Of a stretch of 64,000 nt of DNA, positions 1 through 9,360 are shown piece after piece. The DNA is from Agromyces sp. Root81 (GTDB lineage: Bacteria; Actinomycetota; Actinomycetes; Actinomycetales; Microbacteriaceae): the NCBI RefSeq assembly GCF_001429165.1, contig NZ_LMIR01000001.1:766875-830874 (forward strand), written 5' to 3'. A program made the translations under genes and the position numbers. The first letter of the stretch is position 1. Every line of letters starts with the position of its first letter. The notes under the pieces are model-generated. The model was not told the DNA's origin. It saw only the letters and a list, made by a program, of their open reading frames with translations, and ran no database searches.

Positions 1-138
1 CTCGCACGCACCACCTCGAGCGTCTTCGACCTGCTCTCGCTCACCCAGGAGTCGGGCGAGCGGGAGCTGCAGCTCGTCGAGGCACAGGAGTCCTACGCCC
101 ACCCGCGCATGCAGTTCACCGTGCGCCAGGTGCGCTGA
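1..138 (+). CDS. C-terminal fragment of an unidentified protein
   Basis: The window opens inside a plus-strand reading frame that runs from base 1 to a TGA at 136-138, giving 45 residues. The tail is hydrophilic and ends in QFTVRQVR. The codon use is typical of the neighbouring genes (G or C in third positions), which supports it being real coding sequence. The family cannot be recognised from this piece. It converges on the HIT gene with about 30 bases between the two stops. Confidence 0.55.
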   Translation, partial: LARTTSSVFDLLSLTQESGERELQLVEAQESYAHPRMQFTVRQVR

Positions 139-168
139 CGACGACCCGGTCGAGTCCGCCTCAGCGAA

Positions 169-738
169 TCACGCTGATGCGGGCCACGCCTCGGCGATCT
201 CCTGACGCACCTCGCCGAGCAGGCGCGGCAGCGCCTTCGTGCCCGCGATGATCGGGAAGAAGTTCGAGTCGAGCGCCCAGCGCGGCACGATGTGCTGGTG
301 CAGGTGCTCGGCGATGCCGGCGCCCGCGATGCGGCCCTGGTTCATGCCGATGTTGAACCCGTCGCACTTCGACACCTGCTTCACCACCCGCATCGCGATC
401 TGCGTGAGCTCGCCGATCTCGGCGATCTCCTCGGGCGTCGCCTCGTCGTACGTCGCGACGTGGCGGTACGGGCAGACGAGCAGGTGCCCGCTGTTGTACG
501 GGTAGAGGTTCAGCAGCACGTAGGCGTGCGTGCCACGCGCGACGATGAGCGACTGCTCGTCGCTCATCTCGGGGGCGCGGCAGAACGGGCAGGTGTGCTC
601 GTCGGGCTGCTGGCCGTGCTGGATGTACACCAGCCGATGCGGCGTCCAGAGGCGCTGGAACGCGTCGGGTACGCCGGCGAGGTCGGCCGCGGCATCCGTC
701 GGCACGCCGTCGAACTCTTCGGGCTGGTACGCGCTCAT
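169..738 (-). CDS. HIT-family nucleotide phosphorylase/hydrolase
   Basis: This 189-residue protein has the histidine-triad signature [10 protein letters not shown] at residues 145-154, where the central His is the expected nucleophile. A CPFC pair at 50-53 suggests a bound metal. Actinobacterial HIT proteins of this length and with this N-terminal zinc pair belong to the diadenosine tetraphosphate phosphorylase-type group. The start overlaps the thrS stop (ATGA), so the two genes are translationally coupled. The thrS-HIT pairing is common in actinobacteria and fits removal of the Ap4A side product of tRNA charging, although that link is an inference. The exact substrate cannot be read from the sequence. 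Confidence 0.9.
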   Translation of the reverse strand: MSAYQPEEFDGVPTDAAADLAGVPDAFQRLWTPHRLVYIQHGQQPDEHTCPFCRAPEMSDEQSLIVARGTHAYVLLNLYPYNSGHLLVCPYRHVATYDEATPEEIAEIGELTQIAMRVVKQVSKCDGFNIGMNQGRIAGAGIAEHLHQHIVPRWALDSNFFPIIAGTKALPRLLGEVRQEIAEAWPASA

Positions 739-2678
739 GCGAACAGGTCGTCGCGCGTGACGACCTGGCGACGCTCCTCGATAACCTGCTTGATGCGCTC
801 GACCGCCTCGGCGATCGCGACGCCGTTCTCCTGGGTGCCGTCGCGGAAGCGGAAGCTCACGGTCTCACCCGAGCGGTCGTTGTCGCCGGCGATGAGCTGG
901 ATCGGCACCTTCTGGGTGGTGTGCGTGCGGATCTTCTTCTGCATGCGGTCGTCGCTCACGTCGAGCTCGGCGCGAACGCCGCCGCCCTTCAGCTGCTCGA
1001 TGATCGCGCCGAGGTAGGGCGCGAAGTCGTCGGCGACGGGGATGCCCACGACCTGAACGGGAGCGAGCCACACGGGGAACGCGCCGGCGTAGTGCTCGAT
1101 CAGCACGCCGAAGAACCGCTCGATCGAGCCGAACTTCGCCGAGTGGATCATCACCGGCTGCTGGTGCGTGCCGTCGGCTGCGGTGTACTCGAGGCCGAAG
1201 CCCTCGGGCTGGTTGAAGTCGTACTGGATCGTCGACATCTGCCAGGTGCGGCCGATGGCGTCACGCGCCTGCACGGAGATCTTCGGGCCGTAGAACGCGG
1301 CGCCGCCCGGGTCGGGCACGAGCTGCAGACCGGATCGCTCGGCGACGTCGCGCAGCACGTTGGTGGCGACCTCCCACTGCTCGTCGCTGCCCTTGAACTT
1401 GTCGGAGTTCGCATCGCGCGTCGACAGCTCGAGATAGAAGTCGTCGAGGCCGAAGTCGCGGAGGAGGCCGAGCACGAAGTCGAGGAGGTGCTGGATCTCG
1501 CCGGGCGCCTGCTCGGGGGTCACGTAGCTGTGTGAGTCGTCCTGAGTGAGGCCGCGCACGCGGGTGAGCCCGTGCACGACGCCCGACTTCTCGTAGCGGT
1601 ACACGGTGCCGAACTCGAAGAACCGCAGCGGCAGCTCGCGGTACGAGCGCCCGCGCGAGCGGTAGATGAGGTTCTGCATCGGGCAGTTCATCGCCTTGAG
1701 GTAGTACTCGCTGTTCTCGAGCTCCATCGGCGGGAACATCGTGTCCTTGTAGTACGGCAGGTGGCCGCTCAGCTCGAAGACATGACCCTTCGTGATGTGC
1801 GGGGTCGAGACGTACTGGAAGCCCTCTTCGATGTGGCGACGGCGGACGTAGTCCTCCATCTCGCGCTTGACGACACCGCCCTTGGGGTGGAAGACCGGCA
1901 GACCCGAGCCGATCTCCTCGGGGAACGAGAACAGGTCGAGCTCGGTGCCGAGCTTGCGGTGGTCGCGACGCGCGGCCTCCTCGAGGCGGTGCTGGTAGGC
2001 GCGCAGCTCGTCTTTCGTCGGCCATGCGGTGCCGTAGATGCGCTGGAGCTGGGGGTTCTTCTCCGAGCCGCGCCAGTAGGCGGCGGCGACGCGCATGAGC
2101 GACCAGCCGTTGCCGATCATGCGGGTGCTCGGCACGTGCGGGCCGCGGCAGAGGTCCTTCCAGACGGTCTCGCCGGTCTTCGGGTCGACGTTGTCGTAGA
2201 TCGTGAGCTCGCCGGCCCCGACCTCGACGTTCTCGTTGTCGCCGCCGGCCGCTGCAGAGCCCTTGAGGCCGATCAGTTCGAGCTTGTACGGCTCGTTCGC
2301 GAGTTCGGCACGCGCCTCGTCGTCGGTGACGACCCGGCGCATGAAGCGCTGGCCGGCACGGATGATTCGTGACATCTCCTTGTCGAGCGCCTTGAGGTCT
2401 TCGGGGGTGAACGGCTCGACGATATCGAAGTCGTAGTAGAAGCCGTCGGTGACGGGCGGGCCGATGCCGAGCTTCGCCTCGGGGTTCACCGTCTGCACCG
2501 CCTGCGCGAGCACGTGCGCAGCCGAGTGGCGGAGGATGTTCAGGCCGTCGGGCGAGTCCATCGTGACGGGTTCGACCACGTCGGCGTCGGTGACCGTCGT
2601 GGCGAGGTCCTTGAGCTCGCCGTTGACGCGCATTGCGACAACGGATCGGTCGGTGAAGAGCTCGAAGCCGTCGGCCAC
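735..2678 (-). CDS. thrS: Threonyl-tRNA synthetase
   Basis: Class II aminoacyl-tRNA synthetase that charges tRNA-Thr in the cytoplasm. It has an N-terminal TGS-like segment, an editing domain with the HSAAHV motif and the GFYYDF stretch, then a catalytic core with the zinc-ligand region AMNCPMQNL and the motif 2 region [17 protein letters not shown]-terminal anticodon-binding domain follows. I chose the GTG at 2678 (VADGFELF, 647 residues) because AAGGAG lies just upstream and homologues begin here; the longer frame needs a TTG at 2717. It is the first gene of a two-gene operon with the HIT gene. Confidence 0.97.
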   Translation of the reverse strand: MADGFELFTDRSVVAMRVNGELKDLATTVTDADVVEPVTMDSPDGLNILRHSAAHVLAQAVQTVNPEAKLGIGPPVTDGFYYDFDIVEPFTPEDLKALDKEMSRIIRAGQRFMRRVVTDDEARAELANEPYKLELIGLKGSAAAGGDNENVEVGAGELTIYDNVDPKTGETVWKDLCRGPHVPSTRMIGNGWSLMRVAAAYWRGSEKNPQLQRIYGTAWPTKDELRAYQHRLEEAARRDHRKLGTELDLFSFPEEIGSGLPVFHPKGGVVKREMEDYVRRRHIEEGFQYVSTPHITKGHVFELSGHLPYYKDTMFPPMELENSEYYLKAMNCPMQNLIYRSRGRSYRELPLRFFEFGTVYRYEKSGVVHGLTRVRGLTQDDSHSYVTPEQAPGEIQHLLDFVLGLLRDFGLDDFYLELSTRDANSDKFKGSDEQWEVATNVLRDVAERSGLQLVPDPGGAAFYGPKISVQARDAIGRTWQMSTIQYDFNQPEGFGLEYTAADGTHQQPVMIHSAKFGSIERFFGVLIEHYAGAFPVWLAPVQVVGIPVADDFAPYLGAIIEQLKGGGVRAELDVSDDRMQKKIRTHTTQKVPIQLIAGDNDRSGETVSFRFRDGTQENGVAIAEAVERIKQVIEERRQVVTRDDLFA

Positions 2679-2801
2679 CTGAATCCACTCCTTGAATCGG
2701 TCTACAGAACCCTTCAACTGTAGTCGCCGCGACCGAAGCCGATCAGCACCTCGGTGCTGTCCCGGAGCCGCGTCGCACCCGCCGGTTCTAGAGTTTTACT
2801 C

Positions 2802-3395
2802 ATGTATGAGACATCGACAGAACTGGGCTCGCGCAGCGAGTTCGATGAGCGTGTGATCGAACTCGCCGACTTCGAGCCGGACGTCCGCCTCGAGGAGTGG
2901 GTCGAGAAGTACCGGATCGGCGAGCTCGTGCTCGGCCCGATCTTCTGGGCGCCGATCGACCACCTCTCCCCCGTGCACACCGTCGGCAAGGGACGCACGA
3001 ACCTCACCCTCATCCGCCCCACCATCATGCAGACGGATGCCGTCACGCCGTACGCCGGCTTCGACCGCCGAGAGTCGCCCACCCGGAACCCCGCGGTCTC
3101 AATCCACTTCGAGCCGGCGGCCTACGGCATCACGGGGGTGGGCACGTACGTCTGCATCTTCTCCGTCGAGTCCGGCGGCCCGGTGACGCTGAACGCGAGC
3201 GGCTATGCGGCATCCGGAACCGTCGTCGGCGCAGGACCCAGGAGCGTGACCGGCAAGCAGACCGTGAGCGTCACCCTGAAGAACCTGCCCGCCTACGGCG
3301 GCTGGGCCGCCATAGAGCAGACCGCAGGCGACTCGTGGGCCTGGTACACGACCCGCATCACCTATCCCCCGCTCGTGTTCGAGCAGGTCGGGTGA
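2802..3395 (+). CDS. Hypothetical protein, unknown function
   Basis: A 197-residue protein starting at ATG 2802 (MYETSTELG). I do not recognise the family. There is no signal peptide or membrane segment. The first ~60 residues are acidic and charged. The C-terminal ~100 residues alternate hydrophobic and polar residues with many Gly, Ser and Thr, which suggests a beta-rich fold. It is transcribed divergently from thrS and is followed by a hairpin at 3443-3468. The last ~25 bases of the gene and the ~25 after it recur in degenerate form at 3959-4008, so its 3' end sits at one side of a rearranged segment. Confidence 0.6.
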   Translation: MYETSTELGSRSEFDERVIELADFEPDVRLEEWVEKYRIGELVLGPIFWAPIDHLSPVHTVGKGRTNLTLIRPTIMQTDAVTPYAGFDRRESPTRNPAVSIHFEPAAYGITGVGTYVCIFSVESGGPVTLNASGYAASGTVVGAGPRSVTGKQTVSVTLKNLPAYGGWAAIEQTAGDSWAWYTTRITYPPLVFEQVG

Positions 3396-3442
3396 TCGCG
3401 CGACCCGTTCGACTCGGCGCACGATTCGCCTGTTCTTCGTCT

Positions 3443-3468
3443 GCCGACGGCCTGATTTCGCCGTCGGC
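3443..3468 (+). terminator. Probable hairpin terminator
   Basis: GCCGACGGC pairs with GCCGTCGGC across an 8-base loop, downstream of the hypothetical gene ending at 3395. There is no strong T tract, as is usual at this GC content. Confidence 0.5.
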
Positions 3469-3571
3469 GGTCCGAGCCTAGCGGTGCTTCAGCTGCCAAG
3501 AGTCTCCCGGGGGCTCCTCCTCGCTTGCGCGGGACCATCACGCGGCCGCAGCACACCAGATCGCCGCCTGA

Positions 3572-3892
3572 TTAGGTCTCGACCGCCGCTGCGGGACCGC
3601 CCAGACGCTGCGACAACTCCTCCATCGCGTTTCCGAACGCTCTCTCAAGATCAATATCCAGGGCGTCGGCGATCGCAATCACGGACCACAGACAGTCCGC
3701 GAGCTCATGCTCGAGTGCCGCATCCAGATCAGAGTGCGGCCTCACCCCCGCCTTGCCCTGAGCAAGCTTCGCGAGATCGCCCACGTCACCCACGAGACCA
3801 AGGACGAGTTCGTTCGCTCCCCACGCTCGCCCGAACCGTTCGACATCCCGCTCGGCATACAACGCCGCCACCCGCCGAGCCATCTGCTGCAT
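3572..3892 (-). CDS. MazG-like nucleotide pyrophosphohydrolase family protein
   Basis: A 106-residue, mostly helical protein of the MazG-like all-alpha NTP-pyrophosphatase group, which hydrolyses non-canonical or excess NTPs. The support is the helix with GDVGDLAK and the later acidic helix ELADCLWSVIAIADALDID, which resemble the paired metal-binding helices of this superfamily. I prefer the ATG at 3892 (MQQMARR) because GGAG sits about 8 bases upstream; an in-frame GTG at 3907 is the alternative. The frame stays open far upstream but loses coding character. It stands alone between two copies of a degenerate 50-base repeat. The substrate is unknown. Confidence 0.7.
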   Translation of the reverse strand: MQQMARRVAALYAERDVERFGRAWGANELVLGLVGDVGDLAKLAQGKAGVRPHSDLDAALEHELADCLWSVIAIADALDIDLERAFGNAMEELSQRLGGPAAAVET

Positions 3893-4054
3893 CGCCTGGA
3901 ACTCCACGCACCAAGTATCCCGGCCCCCAGCGCCAAGGGCTGAATCACTTGGCGGACCACATACCCCCTCGTGTCGAGCTGGTCTGGTGATCGCACGCCC
4001 GGTTCGACAAGAAACGCACCCGTCGCGTCCGAGAGTGCCGCGTAGGCTCACTCC

Positions 4055-4240
4055 ATGTCTCGTGTCCTCATCACTGGCATGTCTGGTGCCGGGAAGACCT
4101 CGGTGCTCAGCGAACTGGCCCGGCGCGGGTACCAGACCGTCGACACGGACTACGACCACTGGGTGCGTGAAGACGGCCTGTGGGACGAAGCTCGTATGAG
4201 CGAACTGCTGGGGTCGTATCGGAACCTGGTGGTTTCCGCT
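4055..4240 (+). pseudogene. N-terminal remnant of a P-loop (shikimate-kinase-like) kinase
   Basis: The first ~60 codons encode an AAA/shikimate-kinase-like P-loop protein: RVLITGMSGAGKTSVLSEL carries Walker A GMSGAGKT, followed by RRGYQTVDTDYDHW, typical of small actinobacterial kinases with a TDYD motif. Full members are about 170-190 residues. Here similarity ends after LLGSYRNLVVS. The frame stays open to 4618 but runs antisense through the 3' end of the DUF4238 gene and no longer resembles a kinase. No other frame restores the missing NQGxFY-type region, so this looks like a recombination junction rather than a frameshift. Confidence 0.7.
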
Positions 4241-4411
4241 GCATCGCCCTTGTCGCGTGGTGCGGACAACGATCAGTGCACTCTCGCCGCCTTCGACGAG
4301 ACGATGCGATATCGCCGTCAGCGCGGCACGAGAGCGACTGTCGCAGCGCAGCCGTTGCGCCTGCGGTCGGGGCCCATCGATATCCGAGCGCCGCAACGTT
4401 CCGCTGCATTC

Positions 4412-5497
4412 TCACCAGGTGAACCTGAAGCCTGTTGGCCCACAGTCGATCACATCCTGAAGCACGCGAGCTTGCCTTGCAGGTCCGACGTTCACGGTCG
4501 TCACTGCTCGATCGAAGCGGTCTGTGAGCCCGATATGAGGCTCCAGCAGCGTTCTTCCCAAATCTGCAGGAGGTACACCGTTCGCAGCAAGCCTCAGCGC
4601 GCCCCAGACTCCCGCTAGCTCATTCGTCCTCGCGCGGTAGGGCCAGTATTCCTGGATCGCTTGAAGCTCCGCCGGCGAAATCTTCCCGATGCTGCCAGGA
4701 TCAACGGAGTCCACCGCCGCTTGGGAACCTGCGACGAAATCCTGTGCGCATCGAGCAATGGTGTCGTTCACGTCTGCTGCATTGACCTGGTTGTGCGCAA
4801 GCGACAAGATTTCTCGCCCCCAGCGGCCTTCGCGCCACTCAAGCACTTGGACCACCGGTTCGGGTGCAACAAACAGCACCGCGCGTCTCGACAACGGCAC
4901 GACAAGGAATACCCGGTCCTCAACACGTCCGTCGCGTTCTACTTGATCAAGTTCGAACGCGTAGCCAAGATCCGATGTGCAAAGATCGTCCTCCACCTCC
5001 AGCATTGACCAGCGCGAGACCAGCAGTCTGCCCATGATGCCGTTACGCTGAACGATTCGATTCAGATTGAGGTTCGACTCGCTGAAAACTGCATCCTTCA
5101 GCCATCCTTCCTCATGGTCTTTCCATTGGTGAGCATTCGCTAGTCGCTCGCCGTACCACCTATCCCGGATCAGAAGAGACGCAACGAACGGGACCAGAAC
5201 GTTGATCCAATGATCGAGGTCACACCGACCTTCGCTCAGTAAATCGAGCGCCGTTGGGAGCCGAGGTTCGTACTCCTTCCACAGCGCGTCGACGAAGCCT
5301 GCACCGTGCTCACTCATTGAGGCGTCGAAGTCGACATCGTAGAGGTTGTTCTCATAGCCGACCGTTTCGGCCTTGGCCAGATACGCGCGCGACGCCCCCT
5401 TACGCAGGACATTCAATCGTCGCGACCTGTATCGCTTGCCTTCGTCTACCGAGAAGCGGCCCAACAGCGCAGCCGGTACGAAATGATCCCCTGCCAT
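4412..5497 (-). CDS. DUF4238-like protein
   Basis: A 361-residue soluble protein. Its start MAGDHFVPAALLGRFS fits the HxVPxxxLxxF opening of DUF4238 proteins, and length and position match that family. Function is unknown; such genes are often found singly in variable regions and near defence genes (recollection). A strong ribosome site, GAGGAG, lies 6-7 bases before the ATG. The neighbours are a large helicase upstream and a broken kinase downstream. TTG, GAT and GCA codons are more frequent than in the housekeeping genes, consistent with later acquisition. Confidence 0.7.
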   Translation of the reverse strand: MAGDHFVPAALLGRFSVDEGKRYRSRRLNVLRKGASRAYLAKAETVGYENNLYDVDFDASMSEHGAGFVDALWKEYEPRLPTALDLLSEGRCDLDHWINVLVPFVASLLIRDRWYGERLANAHQWKDHEEGWLKDAVFSESNLNLNRIVQRNGIMGRLLVSRWSMLEVEDDLCTSDLGYAFELDQVERDGRVEDRVFLVVPLSRRAVLFVAPEPVVQVLEWREGRWGREILSLAHNQVNAADVNDTIARCAQDFVAGSQAAVDSVDPGSIGKISPAELQAIQEYWPYRARTNELAGVWGALRLAANGVPPADLGRTLLEPHIGLTDRFDRAVTTVNVGPARQARVLQDVIDCGPTGFRFTW

Positions 5498-5612
5498 CAG
5501 TCTCCTCGTTCGACTGTCGGTAGTTCAATGCGATAAGCCCAGCAGCTGCGAGCTACGGCTTCGACTCCACAGCGACGCGCAGCAGCGAAAGCCGCTGAGC
5601 AGACACGCAGAG

Positions 5613-8600
5613 TCATGGGGCCAGGGACGCGGCGAGCTGGTGGAAGTAGTTGTGTTTCGCCCAGGCGGCACGGTCACCGATGACATACAGTCGGCGTTTC
5701 GCGCGACTGGCGGCAACATTGACAAGGTTGACAGTGGATGCCGCCCATGCCTTCGCCCCAGGAGATGCTGGATCGCCGCCAAGCACCAAGAACACCACTG
5801 ACGCCTCCCTGCCCTGGGCGGTGTGGATCGTTCCCGCCGTGAGTCCTGGGTAGGTCCGCGAAAGCGAGTCAAGCCGACCAGCGACGGCTCGGAATGGTGA
5901 GATCGCGATCACCTCTTCCGGCGGGATGCCATGATCGGCAAGATACGCGAGGGCGTTCTCCAGCCGGGCAATCTGGTTCTCCTGGAGATGGCTGCCCTGG
6001 GTCAGCGCGGGTTCGTCTACCCAGTGGCTCGGGGCGATGAGTGGACCGGTGGTGCTGTCGAAAAGGTCGGGCTGAACGGGGTCATCCAAGCGGCGTTTGA
6101 CGCCGTTCACCATGATGCCGTTGTAGGCGATGTCGTTGCAGAGAGTGAACATCGGATCGTCACAGCGGCGATGTACCGTCAGCGGCGCGCTCACCCACAC
6201 ATGCCGGTCGCCCTGCTTAAGAGTCGTTCCACGGCGGGACACGCGGTCCGCGAGAGTCTGCACCGATGCATGCGGAGGCATCCAAGTATCCGACACACGG
6301 TAAGCGGTGGCGATGTCGCGCTGCGCCTTCGGCGGAATCGTCACGACCGGCTGGAGCTGGAGAGGGTCACCAACTGCAACCACTCGTTGAGCGCGCCAGA
6401 TCGCGCCAGCAGCGTACTGCGGAGATGCCTGACCTGCCTCATCGACGAGGACCCAGCCGATGCTCTCTGGCCCGATGTCACCGAACATGCGCCCGAACGA
6501 CGCGAATGTCGTCGAGACCAGCGGGACGACGAGAAAGAACAGCTGCCACGCTGCGCGCCTCTTCTCGGCCTCAAGATTGCGCGGTCCTCCGCCTGCGACG
6601 ATTTCCAGTGCAGCACGCAGCCCTTGGGATACGTCCTTCGCAGTGTTCGCGAGGAATTCCTCGTGGAGCTGAAGGGCAGCGAGGAACAGGTCCGACCTTG
6701 CGGCGTCAAGCTCTGCGTCGAGCCAGGGAGCGTATAGCTCGCGCGCCTCACCCTTCCATGCTTCGTCAGGGTACGCCACCGCGAGTTCCGCCTTGTCGGC
6801 GTTGATCCGGCGTCGAAGCTCGGCCAGGAACTCTGACGCGTGCGCTCGCCCCGCCTCGGCATCGACAAGCTCGCGTCCGAGCTCCACCGCACGGCCTTCC
6901 GATCGACGGACCTGCGCCTCCGCCTGGTGCTGGGCAGCTTCCGTAACCTGCAGGCAATCCTCAAAGGGCTGCAGCCCTGCACGCCATTCACGAATTGCGC
7001 GTCCGAACGTGAAGACCGTCTCCAACATGCCCGGCTTGGCACCGACGCGGCGATCGCGAGCCGCCGCGGCGAGAGCCAACTCTCTGCCTGCCAGCTCGAC
7101 CGCGCTCAGGTCCGCGACCAGTTGTTCCTCAATTCCGCGCAGATCGGATTGAATCCGAGCGGCGTGCTCGGCCCAGCTGCGCTCGACCTCTGTCGCTCGT
7201 GTGAGTTGCCTGAACCGCTCCTGCGCCTGCCGCCGCTTCGTAAGGAGCACGTCGACACGTTGCTCAGCGCGTGCGAAGTCGTCACGCGCTTCTTTCCAAA
7301 TCTTGTGTGGCGCGCTGCCGTCGCTCCACCGGGCGAGACGGGTTTGCATGCGCGGCGGGCTGTCAGGCATCGGCTCCTTCGTGCGCGGGTCCTTCTTGTC
7401 GAACCAGAACGCCGAGTGGAAGGCGCTGCGATTGCGCTTGTTGCCGAGACGGGCGGCGACCAGTCCCCAGGCTTGGGTCTTGGGCGCGTCGTCTTTCTGT
7501 CCGTCGACTTCGGCAAGGACTTCCGTTGCGATATCAGCGAAGTAGTCGGCCTCGCCATGCCACCGGGAATGGATCGCATCGCGCGCCGGGATCTCCGCTG
7601 TCACGTTCTCGACAGCTGCGTTGTTCGCAGACACGACGACCATCTCGTAGCCGGTCAACTCCCGTCGCAGCTGCGGGACCTTCATGCTGTACTTGCCGGT
7701 GCTCCACCGGTGGATCGTCGACGTGAATGCATCCTCGGGACGAGCGAGCGCAGCCAGTTGTCGAGCTCGTTCGACGACGTTGCCGGCAAGAATGTCACGC
7801 AGCATGGTGGTCTTCCCCGTACCCGGCGGCCCATTCACCCCCATAAGCCCGCGACTAGGTGCAAGGTCATTGAGTGCGTGGTTCACTGCGAACTGCTGCC
7901 GCAGAGAAAGACCATGGGCAGGGTCGGAAGGCCAACGCCCCTTCGGGAGACGGTCCACTGATACTCCGTCATCGGCTGCCTCACGGGTCTGGATGACATC
8001 CACGCGGTCTCGATCGTTGAGAGTGCTGTCGCCCGTCAAGTAGCTCGCCAAGGCGTTACCGCAGTCGCCGTTCGCGACATCTGCCTGAACGGTCGCGAGG
8101 TCATCCAGGAAGAAGCTGTTCAGAAAGTCCGTATCGCTGGCTTCGTCAGCGCGCTGAGCCGAGACGGCCACCGACTGAATGACGATTGTATCGGTCGCGA
8201 GGCGGGGACTACCTACAACGCCCGCAATGCCTTGCGCAACACGCATCAGAGCCAGAAGGGACTGTCCATCCTGCGCAAGATGCGTGTCCGCACTCGAAGC
8301 CTCCCAGCGAGTCCTCTCAGACTCGTCCACCGCTTCATGCAGAGCCTTCGCAGCATCCGGAAAACCGTCCGCCCACGCGCGATCACGCACACCCTGCGTG
8401 TGGATCCGCCCCACAGCCCACAGCGCAGAAGAAAGTACAGCCGAGTCAGCTACCAACCTCCCGCTGCCATCAACCAACATGCCCGCGCACGCGCTACGAC
8501 CGGCTGGACGCTCGTCATACGCATCCTTGTCGTCGCCGAAGGCCTCATGCAAGCACTCGTAGATCGATTCGAGATCGTAAACACCGAGATACACCGTGTG

Positions 8601-8843
8601 CTGCCAGACCCGTCGCGTCTTGCCCAACGGTTCAGGAGGCCGCAACGTTTCCCACGGCAGCGGAGCGTTCTGCTTCCACTCAACCACTTGCCGGTCCGAA
8701 GGCCGCGTCGACCGAGAAGTCAGCTTCGGAACGCCTTGCGGACTGAAGAGTTCGAGCATCCACCAGAATCGCAGAATCCGCTGCTGCTCTCCTTGCACCT
8801 GGGCGGCGCGAGGCGCGGCTACCACGCGTCCCCGTCTCGCCAC
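5613..8843 (-). CDS. UPF1/DNA2-like superfamily 1 helicase (AAA domain)
   Basis: A 1076-residue ATPase. It has an N-terminal region of ~330 residues beginning RILRFWWMLELFSPQ, Walker A GPPGTGKT at 338-345, a long helical insert rich in Arg, Glu and Ala (~450-720), Walker B/motif II VLVDEAGQ near 801, then GDPLQLQPVV, TIHTAQGREASVVF and NVAASRAKRRLYVIGD. These are the SF1B helicase motifs in order, so the core is intact. Proteins of this type occur in bacterial defence islands and in DNA or RNA processing; the role here is an inference. The start is uncertain: ATG 8843 overlaps the GHKL remnant, while a GTG at 8798 (VQGEQQR) sits nearer the conserved region. Confidence 0.85.
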   Translation of the reverse strand: MARRGRVVAAPRAAQVQGEQQRILRFWWMLELFSPQGVPKLTSRSTRPSDRQVVEWKQNAPLPWETLRPPEPLGKTRRVWQHTVYLGVYDLESIYECLHEAFGDDKDAYDERPAGRSACAGMLVDGSGRLVADSAVLSSALWAVGRIHTQGVRDRAWADGFPDAAKALHEAVDESERTRWEASSADTHLAQDGQSLLALMRVAQGIAGVVGSPRLATDTIVIQSVAVSAQRADEASDTDFLNSFFLDDLATVQADVANGDCGNALASYLTGDSTLNDRDRVDVIQTREAADDGVSVDRLPKGRWPSDPAHGLSLRQQFAVNHALNDLAPSRGLMGVNGPPGTGKTTMLRDILAGNVVERARQLAALARPEDAFTSTIHRWSTGKYSMKVPQLRRELTGYEMVVVSANNAAVENVTAEIPARDAIHSRWHGEADYFADIATEVLAEVDGQKDDAPKTQAWGLVAARLGNKRNRSAFHSAFWFDKKDPRTKEPMPDSPPRMQTRLARWSDGSAPHKIWKEARDDFARAEQRVDVLLTKRRQAQERFRQLTRATEVERSWAEHAARIQSDLRGIEEQLVADLSAVELAGRELALAAAARDRRVGAKPGMLETVFTFGRAIREWRAGLQPFEDCLQVTEAAQHQAEAQVRRSEGRAVELGRELVDAEAGRAHASEFLAELRRRINADKAELAVAYPDEAWKGEARELYAPWLDAELDAARSDLFLAALQLHEEFLANTAKDVSQGLRAALEIVAGGGPRNLEAEKRRAAWQLFFLVVPLVSTTFASFGRMFGDIGPESIGWVLVDEAGQASPQYAAGAIWRAQRVVAVGDPLQLQPVVTIPPKAQRDIATAYRVSDTWMPPHASVQTLADRVSRRGTTLKQGDRHVWVSAPLTVHRRCDDPMFTLCNDIAYNGIMVNGVKRRLDDPVQPDLFDSTTGPLIAPSHWVDEPALTQGSHLQENQIARLENALAYLADHGIPPEEVIAISPFRAVAGRLDSLSRTYPGLTAGTIHTAQGREASVVFLVLGGDPASPGAKAWAASTVNLVNVAASRAKRRLYVIGDRAAWAKHNYFHQLAASLAP

Positions 8844-9037
8844 TTTTGCCCGAGCTCGTCATCAATGATCGACTCCACGACGATGCGACCCGGCTCGCCC
8901 GAGTCGACGGTGTCGGCCGGTCGGGCGTCGATCGCTTGGATGGCGTTGACGACGGCTTCCAGAAGCGGCACAAGAGCGTGACTCTTCGGCAGGTTCGTGT
9001 TCCGGCCCCGTCCCGCCAATGATGTCGTCAGCGCCAT
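8819..9037 (-). pseudogene. N-terminal remnant of a GHKL (Hsp90/histidine-kinase-like) ATPase
   Basis: Starting at ATG 9037, the 72-residue frame reads MALTTSLAG...NTNLPKSHALVPLLEAVVNAIQAID. The EAVVNAIQA segment is the N box of GHKL ATPases, with the Asn that binds Mg-ATP. The later G boxes (DNGxGF, GxxGxG) are missing: the frame stops at 8819 and the helicase start at 8843 overlaps it. Intact relatives are several hundred residues long and often sit next to a helicase, so most of the gene has been lost at the junction with the helicase. Confidence 0.7.
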
Positions 9038-9360
9038 GCTGTCCCACCCCTCGCTCTGCCAACGACACATTACTGGTGACTACAGACAGCTCGCGGGAGG
9101 CCGCGCAAAGCGGCCAGTCACTCCCGTTCCCCCGACGCAACGCGGGTTAGATAACCGCGAACCTCTTGAGAGGAATCTCCGTCTTGGCTCCCGCCCTTCC
9201 AACCGCCTTGCGTGCCAGTTCTACTGCACGTGTGCGACCTCGATCGACTTCCGTTCCCCGAACTGGAGCCGCGTGGGTCCGGTTTACGCTCTCGACTCCT
9301 CGCACGCTGCTGATCCTTCCACGCGACGAACGGGCGACTGCTGCGGGACGGCCTGTGTGT
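9038..9360. other. Low-information gap between two gene remnants
   Basis: About 320 bases with no recognisable gene. A minus-strand frame crosses 9147-9398 and ends in the charged tail GRAGAKTEIPLKRFAVI, which could be the C-terminal end of a lost protein, but I cannot assign it. All other frames here look like shadows. The stretch is best read as debris between the GHKL and DUF3800 remnants. Confidence 0.4.

Larger units (their letters stand above)
3359..4008. repeat. Pair of degenerate ~50-bp direct repeats
   Basis: Bases about 3363-3412 and 3961-4008 align over ~50 positions with two short gaps. Shared blocks include CTCGTG, TCGAGC, GGTGATCGC and GTTCGAC. The first copy spans the stop codon of the hypothetical gene and the second lies before the truncated kinase. 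The interval between them holds the MazG-like gene. The arrangement suggests duplication or insertion, after which the copies diverged. Confidence 0.5.

Noticed and set aside
161..2436. Many long open frames antisense or out of phase to thrS and HIT
   Set aside because: They overlap well-supported genes and have Arg/Ala/His-rich translations typical of GC-rich shadow frames.
4252..4618. Extension of the kinase frame to 4618
   Set aside because: The last part runs antisense through the DUF4238 gene and has no kinase-like features.
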